NCBI RefSeq assembly: GCF_020360975.1
Contig: NW_025408671.1
Span: forward strand, 310,001-374,000
DNA from: Hirsutella rhossiliensis
Taxonomy: Eukaryota > Ascomycota > Sordariomycetes > Hypocreales > Ophiocordycipitaceae
Length of the DNA stretch: 64,000 nucleotides
Reading direction: 5' to 3'
Both the position numbers and the translations under genes were made by a program. Below are positions 36,605 through 49,405 of the stretch, piece by piece (position 1 is the first letter of the stretch; every line of letters begins with the position of its first letter). Below the pieces are notes generated by a model, which was not told the origin of the DNA, searched no databases, and saw only the letters and a program-made list of their open reading frames with translations.

Positions 36605-37285
36605 TAATAATATACTTAAGGACTTCCTTAATAAGTTTACCTTTATATATATATAAATAATATCTTTATTTATATAAGTAGCTTTTATAAAAACTATATA
36701 TAAAAGGTATAAAAGGTCTTAAAGCGCTTTTACCTTTATAAGCTTTACCTAAACTTAAATAAGTATAAATTTAAGGTTAAGAAGGTAAAGTACCTTAGCT
36801 TTATTGTCTATATTAATATAAGTATATAGGTAGACCCTATAAAAATATAAGCGATTTAAGACTAAGTAGCCTTAACTATATAAATAAGTATATAAAGCTT
36901 TCTAGGGTTTATAAACTATTATAAGATATTTATTAAGGGCTTTTCTTATATTATAATACCCTTAAATAAGATTACTAAGAAAAAGACTGCTTTTTATTAA
37001 GAGCTTATATAAAAAGGAGCGTTTTTTATACTTAAGGACTTATTCTTATAAGCCTTAATACTACTTTAATAAGACTTTAATTAGTTTATATTAACTAAAG
37101 TAAACTATAATAGCTTAGCGCTTAAAAAGATACTTTCTTAAAAAGTAAATATATAAAAGTAACTAATAGTATTTTACTCTTATAAGCTAACCTTAGTAAA
37201 GCGGAATTATATTATTTATAATAAAGACCTATTAATAATTATAAACTACTTTAAGTAATAGTAAGTAAAGCTTTAAAGCTATAAG
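36605..37285 (+). mobile_element. Gypsy copy C, fragment 4 (RT active site to RNase H)
   Basis: Resumes the reverse transcriptase with CTTAAGGACTTCC and the mutated active-site region (YI.NIFIY) near 36640-36665. It runs to CTATAAG at 37285, where copia copy 3 begins. The expected continuation (AGCTTTAAGGTTC in copies A and B) is not found right of copia copy 3, so the right side was deleted or rearranged. Confidence 0.65.
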
Positions 37286-37761
37286 TCTCGCGAAGAGAGA
37301 TACGAGAAGTTTATAAAAATATATAAAGGTGAAATTAGAAGTAAGGGGTCGGATAGGTAGGGCAGAGAGATTTAATTCTTACGGGAGCAGCAATTACGGC
37401 AGGGGATTAATTATTATATTGCCTTAATTATCCTTCTTTCCTCTATCTAACGACCCTCTTTATATCTATTTAGCATCTTAATTAATAAAGAAGATCCTAC
37501 TTAAAGAAGCTACTAATGTCCTTTCGACTACCGAGCTTTTTGCCGGTTTTTCCCCTCCTTTCTAGCCGTTGCCGGCACATCCGTCTTATCTCTCGCTACC
37601 TCTATAGGAAGCTATCGCTACTTCTACTTCCCCTCTTACCCCTACCCTCCTCTCTATACCTCCTTTTAGCTCCTTCCTTAAAACCTGTTTTTTAGCTTCC
37701 TAGGTCCCTCGTGCTAAGGGATATCTCTAAGAACTACGAAATTAGGCTACGCTTCGCGACA
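37286..37761 (-). repeat. LTR of copia copy 3 (left, 3' LTR)
   Basis: 476 bp, homologous to 43084-43568; ends GCTTCGCGACA, the least mutated terminus of the family in this window. Confidence 0.8.
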
Positions 37762-40700
37762 TACCCCCTTAGCTATAGCCTGCCCTTATAGAAAGGGTAA
37801 AGCTAAATACCTAGGCCGGTAAGCGTATAGAGGAGGTCTTAGTCTATACTTATCCCCTACTTAAGAAATCCGGGTTTTAGCCCTAGGCTCTTTTAGACCT
37901 ACTTAAGAAAAGGGCCTTAAGGAGGAAATTAAGTCCTATAAGAAAGGGGGCTTCTCTAAGGATAAGTCCCTAAAAGGGGGCCTTAAGAAGAATAAGTCCT
38001 AATTAAGCTAGGGGCCCTCCTCTAGGATAAGTCCTAATTCCTCTCTTTAGCTATAGACGTCTCCTTCCTCCTACGTGCTATTAGCTCCTCTTATAGACTC
38101 TTAAGGCGGGCTTCTAAGGATAGCTTCTCTCGAACGTCTTCTAGCCTAATTTACTATAAAAAGATAGCTAGCTTCTACTTTAGTAGGGGCTTTATAAGAC
38201 CGTCGGCTTTTATTAATACTATTAGAACTTAACGGACGGGAATAAGTCCCCTTTAGACCTCTTAGCGTAACTAATACTAGTAAATATCGATATACTATAG
38301 CCGGGTTAATAACTTACTATTTTCCGTAAAAATTTATATAGTCTGCGTATTATCGTATTCTATAGCTAATAGGGTCGGAATTTATAGTCGTAGAGATATT
38401 AGTAGCCGGCTAAGGAAAATCGCTTCTTTTAACGCTTTTAAAAGAGCTAGTAGCTCTGCCTCCGTACTAGAAGTCGTAATAGTAGCTTGCTTCGAAGCTC
38501 TCTAAGCAATAGTTCCTCTAAAAAGGGATATAATATACCCTTATAAGCTCTTTCTATCTAAGGAATTATCTATAAAGGACGAATCGCTCGAATAAAGGAA
38601 GATTTCGGTAGCTTATTTCCTTCCCTACCCTCCTAGGCGTAGACTATATAATCTCGTTAAATAGAGATAAAGGATAGCTCTATCTACTACTTCTTAATGC
38701 CTACGGCTAGGATTCTAGTTATGCCTAGCTAGCCGGGAGACTATAAAAGAGATATCCGGTCTAGTAGAAATAGCTAAAAAAAGCAAGGAGCCTACCTTCT
38801 ATTAATATTAGTATTTCTCTTACTCCTAGCTTAAAAGGACGGATTAGGTAAAAGCTCTTCGTCTAATATAGCGTAGAGGGAAGCTTCTTATCGAGGGAAT
38901 TAGGGAGGAATTTATAAGCGACCTAATTAATATAGGCGTCCTAGGTAAGCTAGATAGTCCGTTAGGACCTATTCCTAAGGATTCGTATCCCTAGGAACTA
39001 CTTTAGCTCCCCTAGCTTAGTTATCTTATACCTTTATTATAGGCCTCGTATAGCCTCCCTAGTAGTAGCTTCTTCCTCTTTCGGGTAAGCCTAGATAATA
39101 TCGTCGACGTAGAAGAAGACCGTGATTTTACCCTTCTATATTATACACGGTTCCTAAGGGACTTTCTTAAAGCCTAGGGCTTCGAGGGAACCTATTAAAT
39201 GCTATTGCTAAAGAAGGGGTGATCTTCGTAGTCTATATAGAGCTTTCCTAAGCCGTAGAACCTTTCCTAGTTATTAGAAACTAGGAGGAAGTCGTATATA
39301 GATAACTTCTTCTTCCTTAAGAGGGCAGTTAACGAAGGCGTTAACTATATCTATCTAATTAAGCTCGAGGTCGAATTCTACTACTATAGCTATAAGGGTC
39401 CGAAAGGACATCCCTGCTAGGGTGGTTGCCCTAGTAGGTAGATCCCCCTTTTCCTATTAATTCCTATAGATAACTAGCCGGGCTTTATACTTTTAAAGGA
39501 AGCTATATTTATTAGTCTTATAGATAAAGACCTACTTATAGCTAAGGACCTATTTTCCTCTTGCTTTTTCCTTAAGGACCTCTTCGAAAGACCCTATCTC
39601 TTCGTATAAGGCTAGGTAGTCTTTCTAGGCCTAGAAAAACTAGTCTTTAAAAGGATATCTCTCTAGCTGCTTCTAGTTTGCTAGTAGGTTAAGGAGTTCT
39701 CTTTTATATACCTTCCTTGCTAATAGTAGCTTGAAAAGCCGGCCTACTATAAACGCTCCGTAGGAACCGTCTTTTATTAGCGTTAGGTAGAAGTCGGAAA
39801 AACGATCGAAATAGGGGAGAGGTTAGTCTTCTTTAGTATCCGTATCGGGCCCTATAACTTCCTTTGCTTCACGAAGTAGGGATAAAAAGGCAGCTAGGTA
39901 ATCCTTTAAGAGAGGTGCCTTTCCTACCCCCTTAGGGGTCGAAACGGGAAGACTAACTAAAAAAGCTACTTCTAGATCTTCTTCTTATATAGGAGGAGGC
40001 GTAGGTAGGTAGGCGTATTCTAGCTCTACCGCTTTCTTATAGTCTCCTTCTTTGTCTAGATTATCTAATCTAATAGCTTCCTCTTCTTCGAAGTCGGCGT
40101 TATCCTCGACTACTTTAACGTCGGTTTCTTCTTCCGTCTCCTCGTCTAGGACCTCTTCTTAAGACTATTAGGAAGGGGGGATTTAAATCTTCTAAATTAG
40201 CTAACGTTAAGAGAGTAAGAGGGGCTATTAATCCCTCTTTCTATCGAAGAAGCTAGATTCGTCGAAAATTATATCCCTAGTCGAAATAACCTTCTATAGA
40301 AGAGGAATCTAGATCCGGAAGATATTCGTAGAATTATAACTAACGAGGTAACTAATAAAGGCTCTAGGATTAAGCTTTCTTTTCTTCTTCCTTTTTAGCT
40401 ATATATCGGTAGTTATTACGTATGCCTTATAGCTATAGGCACGAAGGTAGGCTAGCGAGGCCCTCTTCTTCGTAAAGAGCTTAAGGGGGGGTTTCTAGTT
40501 TATTCCTTAGGTCCTTAGGGTCCGGTTCCGAAGGTAATAGGCGGTCTTAACGACTTCCCTCTAAAGGTCGTATAGAAGCCTTATAGCTAGTCTTATCGTA
40601 TAGGCCCTTTTTATTATAGCACCCCTTAATCTTTCTGCCCCTCCGTTCTAGGCCTAGGTATTCGGTGCTAACGGGAGGGGTAAAATGCCCCTTTTTTAAA

Positions 40701-43083
40701 GCTAATTTAAGATATCCTTCGTAAATAGCTCTCCGTTAGACCGTATCTTCTTTACCTCGTAGCTAAAGTAGGATTTTATCTAGTTAATAAAGTCCTAGAG
40801 GGTAGACTAGTTAGACTTACTTAGGTAGGTCTATAAGAAATAGGGGAAAACCATCCTTAAATAAGCGTCTATAAAAAACATTACCCTAACGAAGCTTTCC
40901 TAGTCCCTAGAGACGTCGGTCTAATCGACCTAGATTTCCTTATATAGCTAGTCCGGCCGTAAAGGCGTTCGTCTAGAAATTCGTCTCTTAGTCTTTCCTT
41001 AGCCGTAGTATTCGCATTCGACGGTCTTTCGGCCCCTTATTCGTACGCCTTATTATTAGCCTAGCTTATATAAAGCTAGGGGGCCTAGGTAACTAAGTCG
41101 TGTATACTAAAGAATGCCGTCTCCTTAGGCTGCCGGAAGAGGGTCCTTTATAGTAGACCTATTCCTCCTAGTAAGGAAAGCTAACTTCTCGAGTAGTTCC
41201 TTCCTATAAATAGGTTAGAATTCGAGAATAAATTAACCGAATTTTTCCTCGATAGGCCTAATAGTCTAATTCTTCTAGACTAGCCTCGTAGCCTTAGACG
41301 TTATATACTAGAAGATTCCTTCCTTTTAAAGAAAGCGGAAGGAAATTAGGCTCGTTAAAAATCGAGGGTAAAAAGCTACCCTTTTTTATCGAAGAATTTA
41401 TATAGATCTATTAGGTAATTTTATCGTGAAATTCACCCTTCCGTATCCCTCTATCTATATAGTTAATTCCCCGGTAATAAGATATTCCCTCCGTGCCTTC
41501 TTAAAGGACCGGAATCGTAAGAGTATATTATATATATCGAGGGAAGCACTAGAGTTATAGATAGCTAATTTTCGTAGGGGATAATCGGAGGGTCCTAACG
41601 GTTAGTCTTACTAATCTATAGGGAAGACGAATGCTAGATTTACTATACTAACGATTTTTCCTCGAATTTACGGTAGCAGCGTTAGTTACTATTTCCTAGT
41701 AACCCGAATCTCGTCTATCTTCTTCTATAACGAGGGGTCCTCCTTAAGAGACTATTATATCGTTTCTTATAGCCTCTTTAAAGGGTTAAATCCTTTAGGT
41801 CGGTTTTCCTCGAAGACCTACTAGTATTATAATAACCGATAACCTAGGGATTTATATACTAGGCAGCCGTTTCGTCGTCTAGTATTCTATTTCTTCGAGG
41901 AATCCTCGTCCCGATCTAGAAGGTCTGCTTAAAAACCTCCCCCTTTTACCCCTTATTACTGATTTTAACGAGGTTCGATTTCGACTAGTTCCCTGATTTT
42001 TCGACTAACGGACTAAAAGGTCTATTAGGGGACTAGTCGGGCCGGACTAACTAACGGGACCGGGCCCGGAGCAGCAGGCGGAGCCGGGGCCGGGACTAGG
42101 GCAGCCGTTAAAGACGGGGTTAAGGCTCTCGAGGGAGGTAGAGCCGGAGGGGCAACAGCCATAGCAGCAGCAGCAGCGGGGGCCGCAGTAGGAGGGGCTA
42201 TAGCAGCTATAGGGGCAGTAGGTCGAGCCGTCTAGGTCGAGTGCTAGCCACGAAGGAATAAGACTGCTTGCTATTATACTCGAGCAGCTTCTTCGTCTAG
42301 TTCCCGGCTAGCTTCTCGAAAGATAGTCGAGTAACCGTTACTAATAGGCTTTATTAGCAGAGATATATCCTATAGCTACTAGCCGGAAAGAGCTTCTATA
42401 AGGAAGTATTAGTTAGCTTCCTCGAGGATTTCTTCCTACTTAGCTAGCTATAAAGAAGCTAGTAGGTTCCTAGCAGAAAAGGCTCCTAGGTAGGCCGTAT
42501 AGGTCTTCCTAATACGGTTAGTTATATAGCCCCTTAAGGGAGCTATTAAGGTCTCGAGCTTTAAAAGCTACTGCCTAGGAGTCTCTTCCTCTCGAAGAGA
42601 GATTAGCTTTATAGTACTAATAGATTCCGTTATTACTATATGAGCAGTAGTTAGAAGCTTCGTCTCGTAAAGGTATTCCTTTCGGTAACTCTCGTAGTCG
42701 CCTAAGGTAGTAGAAAAAGCTCTCTACTATACGGAGGTTAGCTCGGAAAAGAGGGACGCTCCCTCTATAAATTCCGTTGCTCTAGGATAAAGAGGGGGCT
42801 TAAGAGGGTCCTGCTTATTAGAGAAGACTAAATTATAGATAGTTCTATCTAAACGAGCCTATAGCTCCTTTACCTACTTATCCTAATCTTAGGGCTTTAT
42901 AAGAATCGTCCTACGGACTATAGGGACGGTAGAGGAGTCGGTTTTTATTATCGTCGCGGAAGAGGGGGTAGAAAAGTCGGTTAAAAATCGGCTTTTCTAG
43001 TAAGAGGGGTAAAAGGATATAAGAAAGGTGCCTTTTATAGCAGCCGGAAGGTATAGGAATACTATTCCTCCCGGGCTTATAAC
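37762..43083 (-). pseudogene. Gag-pol polyprotein of copia copy 3, RIP-inactivated
   Basis: The reverse transcriptase is readable on the minus strand between about 39420 and 39060: EFDLELNQIDIVNAFVNCPL, RKALYRLRRSPLL, then FFYVDDI at about 39120-39098. This is the copia signature (family LDVKTAFLNG-like, KALYGLKQSP, YVDDI), with the catalytic Asp pair intact here. Integrase and gag should lie to the right; the motifs there were not individually resolved. In-frame TAA/TAG codons at Q/W positions make it non-functional. Outer limits are simply the LTR boundaries. Confidence 0.75.
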
Positions 43084-43568
43084 TCTCGCGAAGAGAGATA
43101 TAAGAAGTATATAAAAATGCACGAAGGTAAAATTAAAAGTAAGGGGTCGGATAGGTAGGGCAGAGAGATTTAATTCTTACGGGGGCAGCAATAAAGGTAG
43201 GGGAGTGATTGTTTTATTGCCTTAATTGTCCTTCTTTCCTCTATCTAACGCCCCTCTTTATACCTATCTAGCATCTTAATTAATAAAGAAGATCCTGCTT
43301 AAAGAAGCTACTAATATCCTTTCGACTACCGAGCATTTTACCGGTTTTCCCCCTCTTTTCTAGCCGTTGCCGGTATATCCGGCTTATCTTTCGCTACCTC
43401 TATAGGAAGCTATCGCTACTTCTGCTTCCCCTTATGCCCCTACCCTCCTTTCTATACCTCTTTTTAGCTCCTTCTTCCTTCTTCTATACCGGGTGTTTTT
43501 AGCTTCCTAGGTCCCTTATACTAAGAGATATCTCCTAGAACTACGAAATTAGGCTATGCTTCGCGATA
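43084..43568 (-). repeat. LTR of copia copy 3 (right, 5' LTR)
   Basis: 485 bp, from TCTCGCGAAGAGAG to TTCGCGATA; partner of 37286-37761. Confidence 0.8.
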
Positions 43569-45114
43569 AAAGTAATATATAAAGCTATAGCGAGCCTTAC
43601 TTAAGATATTTATTAAAAAGCTAATTTAATATTTCTAACTTCTAAATATAGTAGTATTTAAAGGGTTTATAAAAATAAGTATATAGTATTTATATAAAAC
43701 TTAAAGAAACTCTTACTTATTTTATAGATTTAATATAAAGTATCCCTTATATACTAGCTAAGGATAAGTACTAATTATTAGATTATTAAAACTCTTTATT
43801 TACTTATTACTATAATAATTATAAGCTTACCTTTAATTTTTACTAAGAAAACTATTATTAATAAGTAAATTTAAGAAATTAGTAAGTACTAACGATTTAT
43901 TACCGCTTACTTAACTTAGCTTTTTAGCTAAGGACTATATTATAATAATTCTAACTAAGTAAATAGTAAAGGATTATAATATAATAATAAAGACTAAGTA
44001 AATAATAAGGACTATTATAAGTAGTAAGACTAATATAATAAATAGCCTTAGGACTATTATAAAGATAGTTATATATAAGATAAGTATTAAGATAACTATT
44101 ATTATAACGCTTATTATAACTAGCTATAAGATAATAATAGAAACTAATAACCTTATAAATAATAAGATAATTAATAAGACTAAAAACCTAATTATAAGCT
44201 AGTATATAAAAACCGCTAAAATTAATAGCTTAAATAACTAAAATTATAAGGCTAAATATATAAGATTTAAGTATAAGTATTAAATAAATAACTTTAAAGG
44301 ATATAATAAAGCTATAGATAGTACTAAGAATAATATAACTAATAGTAAACTAAATACTACCTAAAAAGTTAACTTTAAAGCTAACTTTATAGGCTTTATA
44401 AATATCTTTATATAAACTAAGGAATAAAGAAGCTTTTTAATATAGTAAATATAAAGCTAACTTCTTATTAGTAATAGTACTAAATAAATATATAAGAGCT
44501 TATTACTATATATTACTTTAGTAAAAAGCTACTAAGTTTACTACTCTTAAGACTATAACTTATAATTATTATTATACTAACTTTTATAACTAAAACCTTT
44601 TCTTTTAGTATTTTAAAACTAAATATACTAAAAGTAAACGCTTAAATATAAAGAAGAAAAAGTAAACTAAGATTCTTAGTATAAAAGGACTTTTAGACCT
44701 TATTAAAATATCTAATAAGGGTACTATAGATACTTTACTACGCTTATACTAATATATATATATTAAGATATTTAGCTAAATAAGTAAATAAGAGTATAAA
44801 ATCTACTGAAACTTTAAATATAGAAACCTAATAATTAGTAAACGCTACTTAAGGATATTAAAGAATAAGGTTAAGTAAGTACTACTTATTACTATTTAGA
44901 AAGTTAATAGTAAGTTAATAGTAAGTTATTAGTAAATATATAAGCTACTTTTTTTATTTACGCTTAAGGTAAATATATTAATAAAGAAAACGCTAAAACC
45001 GCTAAGTTTATATACTTTATTTAAGTTACTAATATAAAAGCTAAAGCGCTCTTAAGAAATATATTACTTAAACTATACTATAGGTTAATTAATTATAATA
45101 AGGAAACTATATAT
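43569..45114. other. Heavily RIP-mutated unassigned sequence
   Basis: Among the most AT-rich parts of the window, with extremely few CA/TG. No LTR, terminal repeat or domain was recognised, and no match to other regions was noticed. A tandem GTTAATAGTAA-type repeat occurs near 44910-44935. Confidence 0.5.
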
Positions 45115-48100
45115 TTTATTATTATTATTATTATTATTAAGATTATATTAAGGACCTAGCTAAAGGTATTTAAAACTTCGATATTAAATAAGAAGGAAAA
45201 ACTAAAGTACCTAAGGGAAAACTATCCCTTCTTTTAATATAGGTCTATCTTAAATAAGGTTATAGTAATAGTATATAGGAAATTTACGCTAGCTATTATA
45301 GGCTTCTCCTACGTATTTATATTTTAGCGTAAGCCCTCTTAGGTTATAGCCGCTACTATCTTAAGCGGCTATAGCCCGGGCTTACTAGCCTAGGCCTAGG
45401 GTTATAGGTAGTAGTCTCTCTTTAAGGGCTTAACTTATAGGCGCCTTTATTCTTTATAGCTCCCGCGTCGCTATTATATAGCCGCGGCCGTATTAGCTTA
45501 TCGGTCTATTAGTTAGTAGGGTAGGTAATATTTAGTTATTAGGCCGGGCACTAGTATAGGTCGCTCTTAAGTAAGGCCGGCTAATTAAAATTTAGTTAGC
45601 TAGCTCTATTAATCGAAAATCGGTTCTTATTTAGCTATATAACTTCTTAATTAAGTGCGCGGCGGCCTATATTTACCGTTTATAATATAGTTACTAATTA
45701 CGCGCGCCCGGCTTATATATATATATACCTACCCTCCCCCCTTAGTTTTATTCCTACCTCCTCCTACCTCTTTATTTATTATCTCCTTTATAGGCCCCGA
45801 TTTCTTACTTATATTATTTCTATATCCCTAGGTCTTATTAGTACCGTATTTAGTTCGTTTACTATTATATCGCTATATCTAACTAAGAAGCTAACTTAGG
45901 TAGTAGTAGTTTACTTCCTTTAAAACCCCCTTTTTATAAGAAAGTCGCTACTATAGTAAGATTAAAGCGCTCTATCCTATATTTTATATATATTAAGCGC
46001 CTTACTAGTAAGCCTACTTATAAGTCCTTTACTAGCTATTAAAACTAGTCCTATAAGTATTAGTCCTAGTCTTATCTTAGGTCGGTCTTACTTTTAATAC
46101 TTTTTTACTAACTTTACTAGCTATAAAAGCTAAAGTATATATTACTTACGCTAACTTTAACTAGTCTTATTATTAAGTAAGTAACCTTATCCCGCTAAGG
46201 TATAGTCTAAGTTCGGTACTAATTTATATTTTAGATTACCTTTAAAGGTAAGGAGGCCGCTTATACCTTTTACTAAGCTTAGTTTAAGGTTAATAGCTCC
46301 TCCCTTATTAAGGGCTTAGTATAAAAGCGCCTTTACCGCGCTACTTTAAAATCTTATATTTACGCTAGTTAAAAGGCCCCCGCCGCTAAAGGTAAAGGCG
46401 CGTTAAGTAAGTTAGCCCTTAATCTAGCTATAGTCGCTAAGAATATTAAGACGCTCGCCTTAGCTTTTACCTATTTTATAGATAATACCCGCTATATATA
46501 TAAGTCCTTAAAGAAGTACTTAGGTAAGTTTAGCGATACTATTAAAACCTTAGCTTAGGTTAAGCCTAAGTTACTCTTAGTTACTTAAAAGACTCTTATA
46601 GTAGTTAACGATCTCGCTAACTATTTTTATTTTATTATAAGCAATAACTATAATAGTAAGGATAATAGTTTTAATCTTACTAGGTTTAGTCTAGCCCTAA
46701 ACCCTTTTAATAAAAGGAAGGGTAAGGGTAAAGGTAAGGGTAAAGTAGCTATTATATTTAAGGCTTTATTTAAGGCTAAGGCTAAGGAGTCCGCTGTTAT
46801 TCTTATACGTATAGTTATATTAAAGCTAGTAAGGGATTCTACCTCGTCGCCCTTTATTAGCTCTAACGCTAAGCTATAGCTTAGTAGTTCTCTTATCGCC
46901 GAGCTTACTTTAAAGCGTCCCTATCTTATATCGCCTAGCGACCCTACTAACGCTCTTAACTTCGTTTAGTAACGTTTTTATAGCTATTATAGTTTAGTCT
47001 TAGCTAAGATTATTACTAATCTTAACCTTAATTAGATTTATAGTTATAGTATAGGCCGTAGTAAACGCCTCCGCGCCGCTATTAGTATAGGTCTTACCTT
47101 AGTATAGACCTTAGTTATTACTCTATCTTATAAGCTAGCCGTTTAAGCTAGCTTTAGTTTAGGTTTAGGGTTAGGCTTAGCTAGCTATTATTAGTCTTCT
47201 TATAGTAATAGTAGTCCTTATACTCCTTATAAGTCTTAGGTTACTCCTTCTTATACCCTATTTACTACCTTAGGGGGGTCTTATTATTCCTATTATAATA
47301 GTAAGGCGGACGTTACTACTAATAAGTTAAGCTAGGGTTATAGTTTAAGGGCTAGTTATTAGCTCTATCTTAATTTAGTTTTAAGTTAGGTTTTATTTAG
47401 TTATAGTCTTTTAATAGTAGGTCTTATTCTATAGCTATTAAGGCTAGCTTAGTTAGGTCTTATTAGTTCTATTTAGTTTATAGTTTAAGTAGTAAGGCTT
47501 TTACTTAGTTTAGATTTAGTTTAGTAAATACTATAGTCTTATTATTATAAGTCCTCTCCCTTTCTTAGGTCGCTTTAATAAGGGAAGTAGTTAGCTAAGG
47601 TAGTCTTAGTTAAGGCCGCTCTATCTTTAGCGCGACCCCGGTCTTATTATCTAGTATATCTATATATAGCCTCTAAGCTAGGTTAAACTAATAAAGCTTA
47701 CCTAAGTAAAGGAACTACTATATTAGCGGCGCTATTATTTTTTTCCTTTAAAGGCCTACTCTTATATTACTTATATCCTAGGCCTATATTAAAAGGGACT
47801 CCCTTACCTTTATCGTTAATAAGTAGTTAATTATCGTATAATAGATAGTATCTTAATCTTTATTTATAGGTATAAATTAGCGAGATTATACTAAGGACCT
47901 ATTAGTTAAAGAGGAAGTTATTAAGCTTAATCTTTCTTATATATATCTAAGTAATTACTATATTAATATACTTAAGGAGGCCCTTATAATAGTTTAGTAT
48001 TATTACCTTATTAAACTATAGTAGGAAGTTAGTAAGGTAGAAGGTAGTTTAGTATTATTAGATTACGTTTTTCTTAGCGTTCTATTAAGCGGCTTATTTC

Positions 48101-49107
48101 TTATTTAGCCTTTTAAGCGACTTAGCTTTATCTAAGAGGTTATCCGATCCTATCTAGCTTTAGACCCTTTTTATCTCCTCCGCGAGGGGGGGCCTACTAA
48201 GTAATAGCGCCGTTAAGGGCCTGCTCTCTCTTTAGTATCGCTTCCTTTTAAGTATATCTACGACTATATTAAACGCGCGTTAAATTTAGCCTAGGAGCCC
48301 TAAGTCCTTTAACCTTTAAAAGGTATTTATTATTCTTTAGTTTAAGTAAAGGTTAATTAAGGGCACCTATACTTTTACTTTTACTTAGTAAACTAAGGTC
48401 GCGTAGTAGGCGCTTATTACTACTTAAAGGTAAGCTAACTAGTCTTATACTAGGTCCTATATAATCTTATATAGTTTCCCCCCTATAGGCGTTATCTTAT
48501 AAAATATAACTATAATATAAGAGATTAAGGACCGGATTACCTTACTATAGACTTCCTTAGCGCGCAGTAAGGTATAGCCCTATATAGACGCCGCGAGCTT
48601 AGTTAGGGCTATAGTTTAGCGCTTTATCTTTACTTAAAGCTATTTTAAGTATACTTTTTAATATAATTTCTAATATACTTAAACCCTTAGTAAGCGGGCC
48701 TTTTAAACTAATATTACTACGTTAAACTTATAGTAAACTAGCGTTATTATTACTTATCTCCTTTATATAAAGTATATTAACTTACTCTTTAATAGTTTAA
48801 AAGTAACCGCGAACTTAGTTACTTACTTTATATATACCTTCTAAGCCTCCTTTAAGTATATTACTATAATAGCCTTATTAAGTTTAATACTAACTATATT
48901 TATATTATTAGCGAAGTTAATAGTATAAATACTTTATATTATATTAAGCCTCTTATATAAAAGGGTTATATAGTATAGAAATAGGATCGGGGATAAGGGA
49001 GAGCTTTAAAGGACTCTTATTAGTACTTAAGTTAGCTTTAAGGTCCTTTTATTAAAGTAAAGGATCGATCTTCTATCGCTTATAAAGCTTTATATTAAGC
49101 TTATAAG
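45115..49107 (+). mobile_element. RIP-mutated repeat of unknown class with (TTA)n left end and a long plus-strand frame
   Basis: Its first 1.65 kb is the reverse complement of the insertion at 34981-36604. A (TTA)n run lies at about 45118-45145 and a TATATATATATA run followed by a pyrimidine tract at about 45717-45740. From about 46360 to 47800 a plus-strand frame interrupted only by TAA/TAG shows ordinary codon choice. Examples are NIKTLALAFTYFIDNTRY, SLKKYLGKFSDTIKTLA, the basic stretch NKRKGKGKGKGK near 46710-46745, and a Ser/Tyr/Leu-rich part. Another open segment (EIKDRITLL, ARSKV) lies near 48520-48600. I do not recognise these proteins. If the simple-repeat end is a LINE 3' tail, the frame is antisense to it. 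Confidence 0.4.
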
Positions 49108-49405
49108 CAGTCGAACCGGGACGGAATACAGTCTATCATCGACCGTGCCCTAGAGTGGGAAAAGCGGAGCGGGGCGATGTTCGAGGGCGACAAGACGACC
49201 ATCATTCACTTTACACGAATGGCCGAGCGCTCTAGCTCAAGTCCATTTGTTATCAAAGGAAGAACGATCTGGCCACAGGAAAACGCCAAGGTGCTGGGAG
49301 TGGTCATGGATGCAAAGCTACGATATAAGGAGCATATGGCACGAGCGGCATCGAAGGGACTGGAAACCGCCATGCAGCTGAAAAGACTGCGTGCCTTCCA
49401 GTACC
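49108..49405 (+). pseudogene. LINE reverse transcriptase relic (C-terminal part of RT), not RIP-mutated
   Basis: Plus-strand frame: NRDGIQSIIDRALEWEKRSG, MFEGDKTTIIHFTR, then IWPQENAKVLGVVMDAKLRY and KEHMARAASKG. This is the segment after the catalytic FADD box in fungal Tad-type non-LTR retrotransposons, where the KT-containing motif and the KVLGVxMD motif are typical. About 98 codons remain; the catalytic core upstream and the RNase H downstream are missing. The reading frame continues to 49539, but after about 49405 it no longer resembles a LINE. The left end coincides with the abrupt border of the RIP-mutated block. Confidence 0.75.

Larger units (their letters stand above)
37286..43568 (-). 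mobile_element. Ty1/copia retrotransposon, copy 3, least RIP-mutated copy
   Basis: 6283 bp with LTRs at 37286-37761 (476 bp) and 43084-43568 (485 bp). The LTR ends form a short inverted repeat (TCTCGCGAAG and CTTCGCGACA). The coding strand is minus, so the 5' LTR is the right one, gag lies near 42.9-41.5 kb, and RT/RNase H lie near 39.5-37.8 kb. It retains more CA/TG than the other retroelements, so it is either younger or less exposed to RIP. No convincing target duplication is seen (ATAAG left, AAAGT right). Confidence 0.8.
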
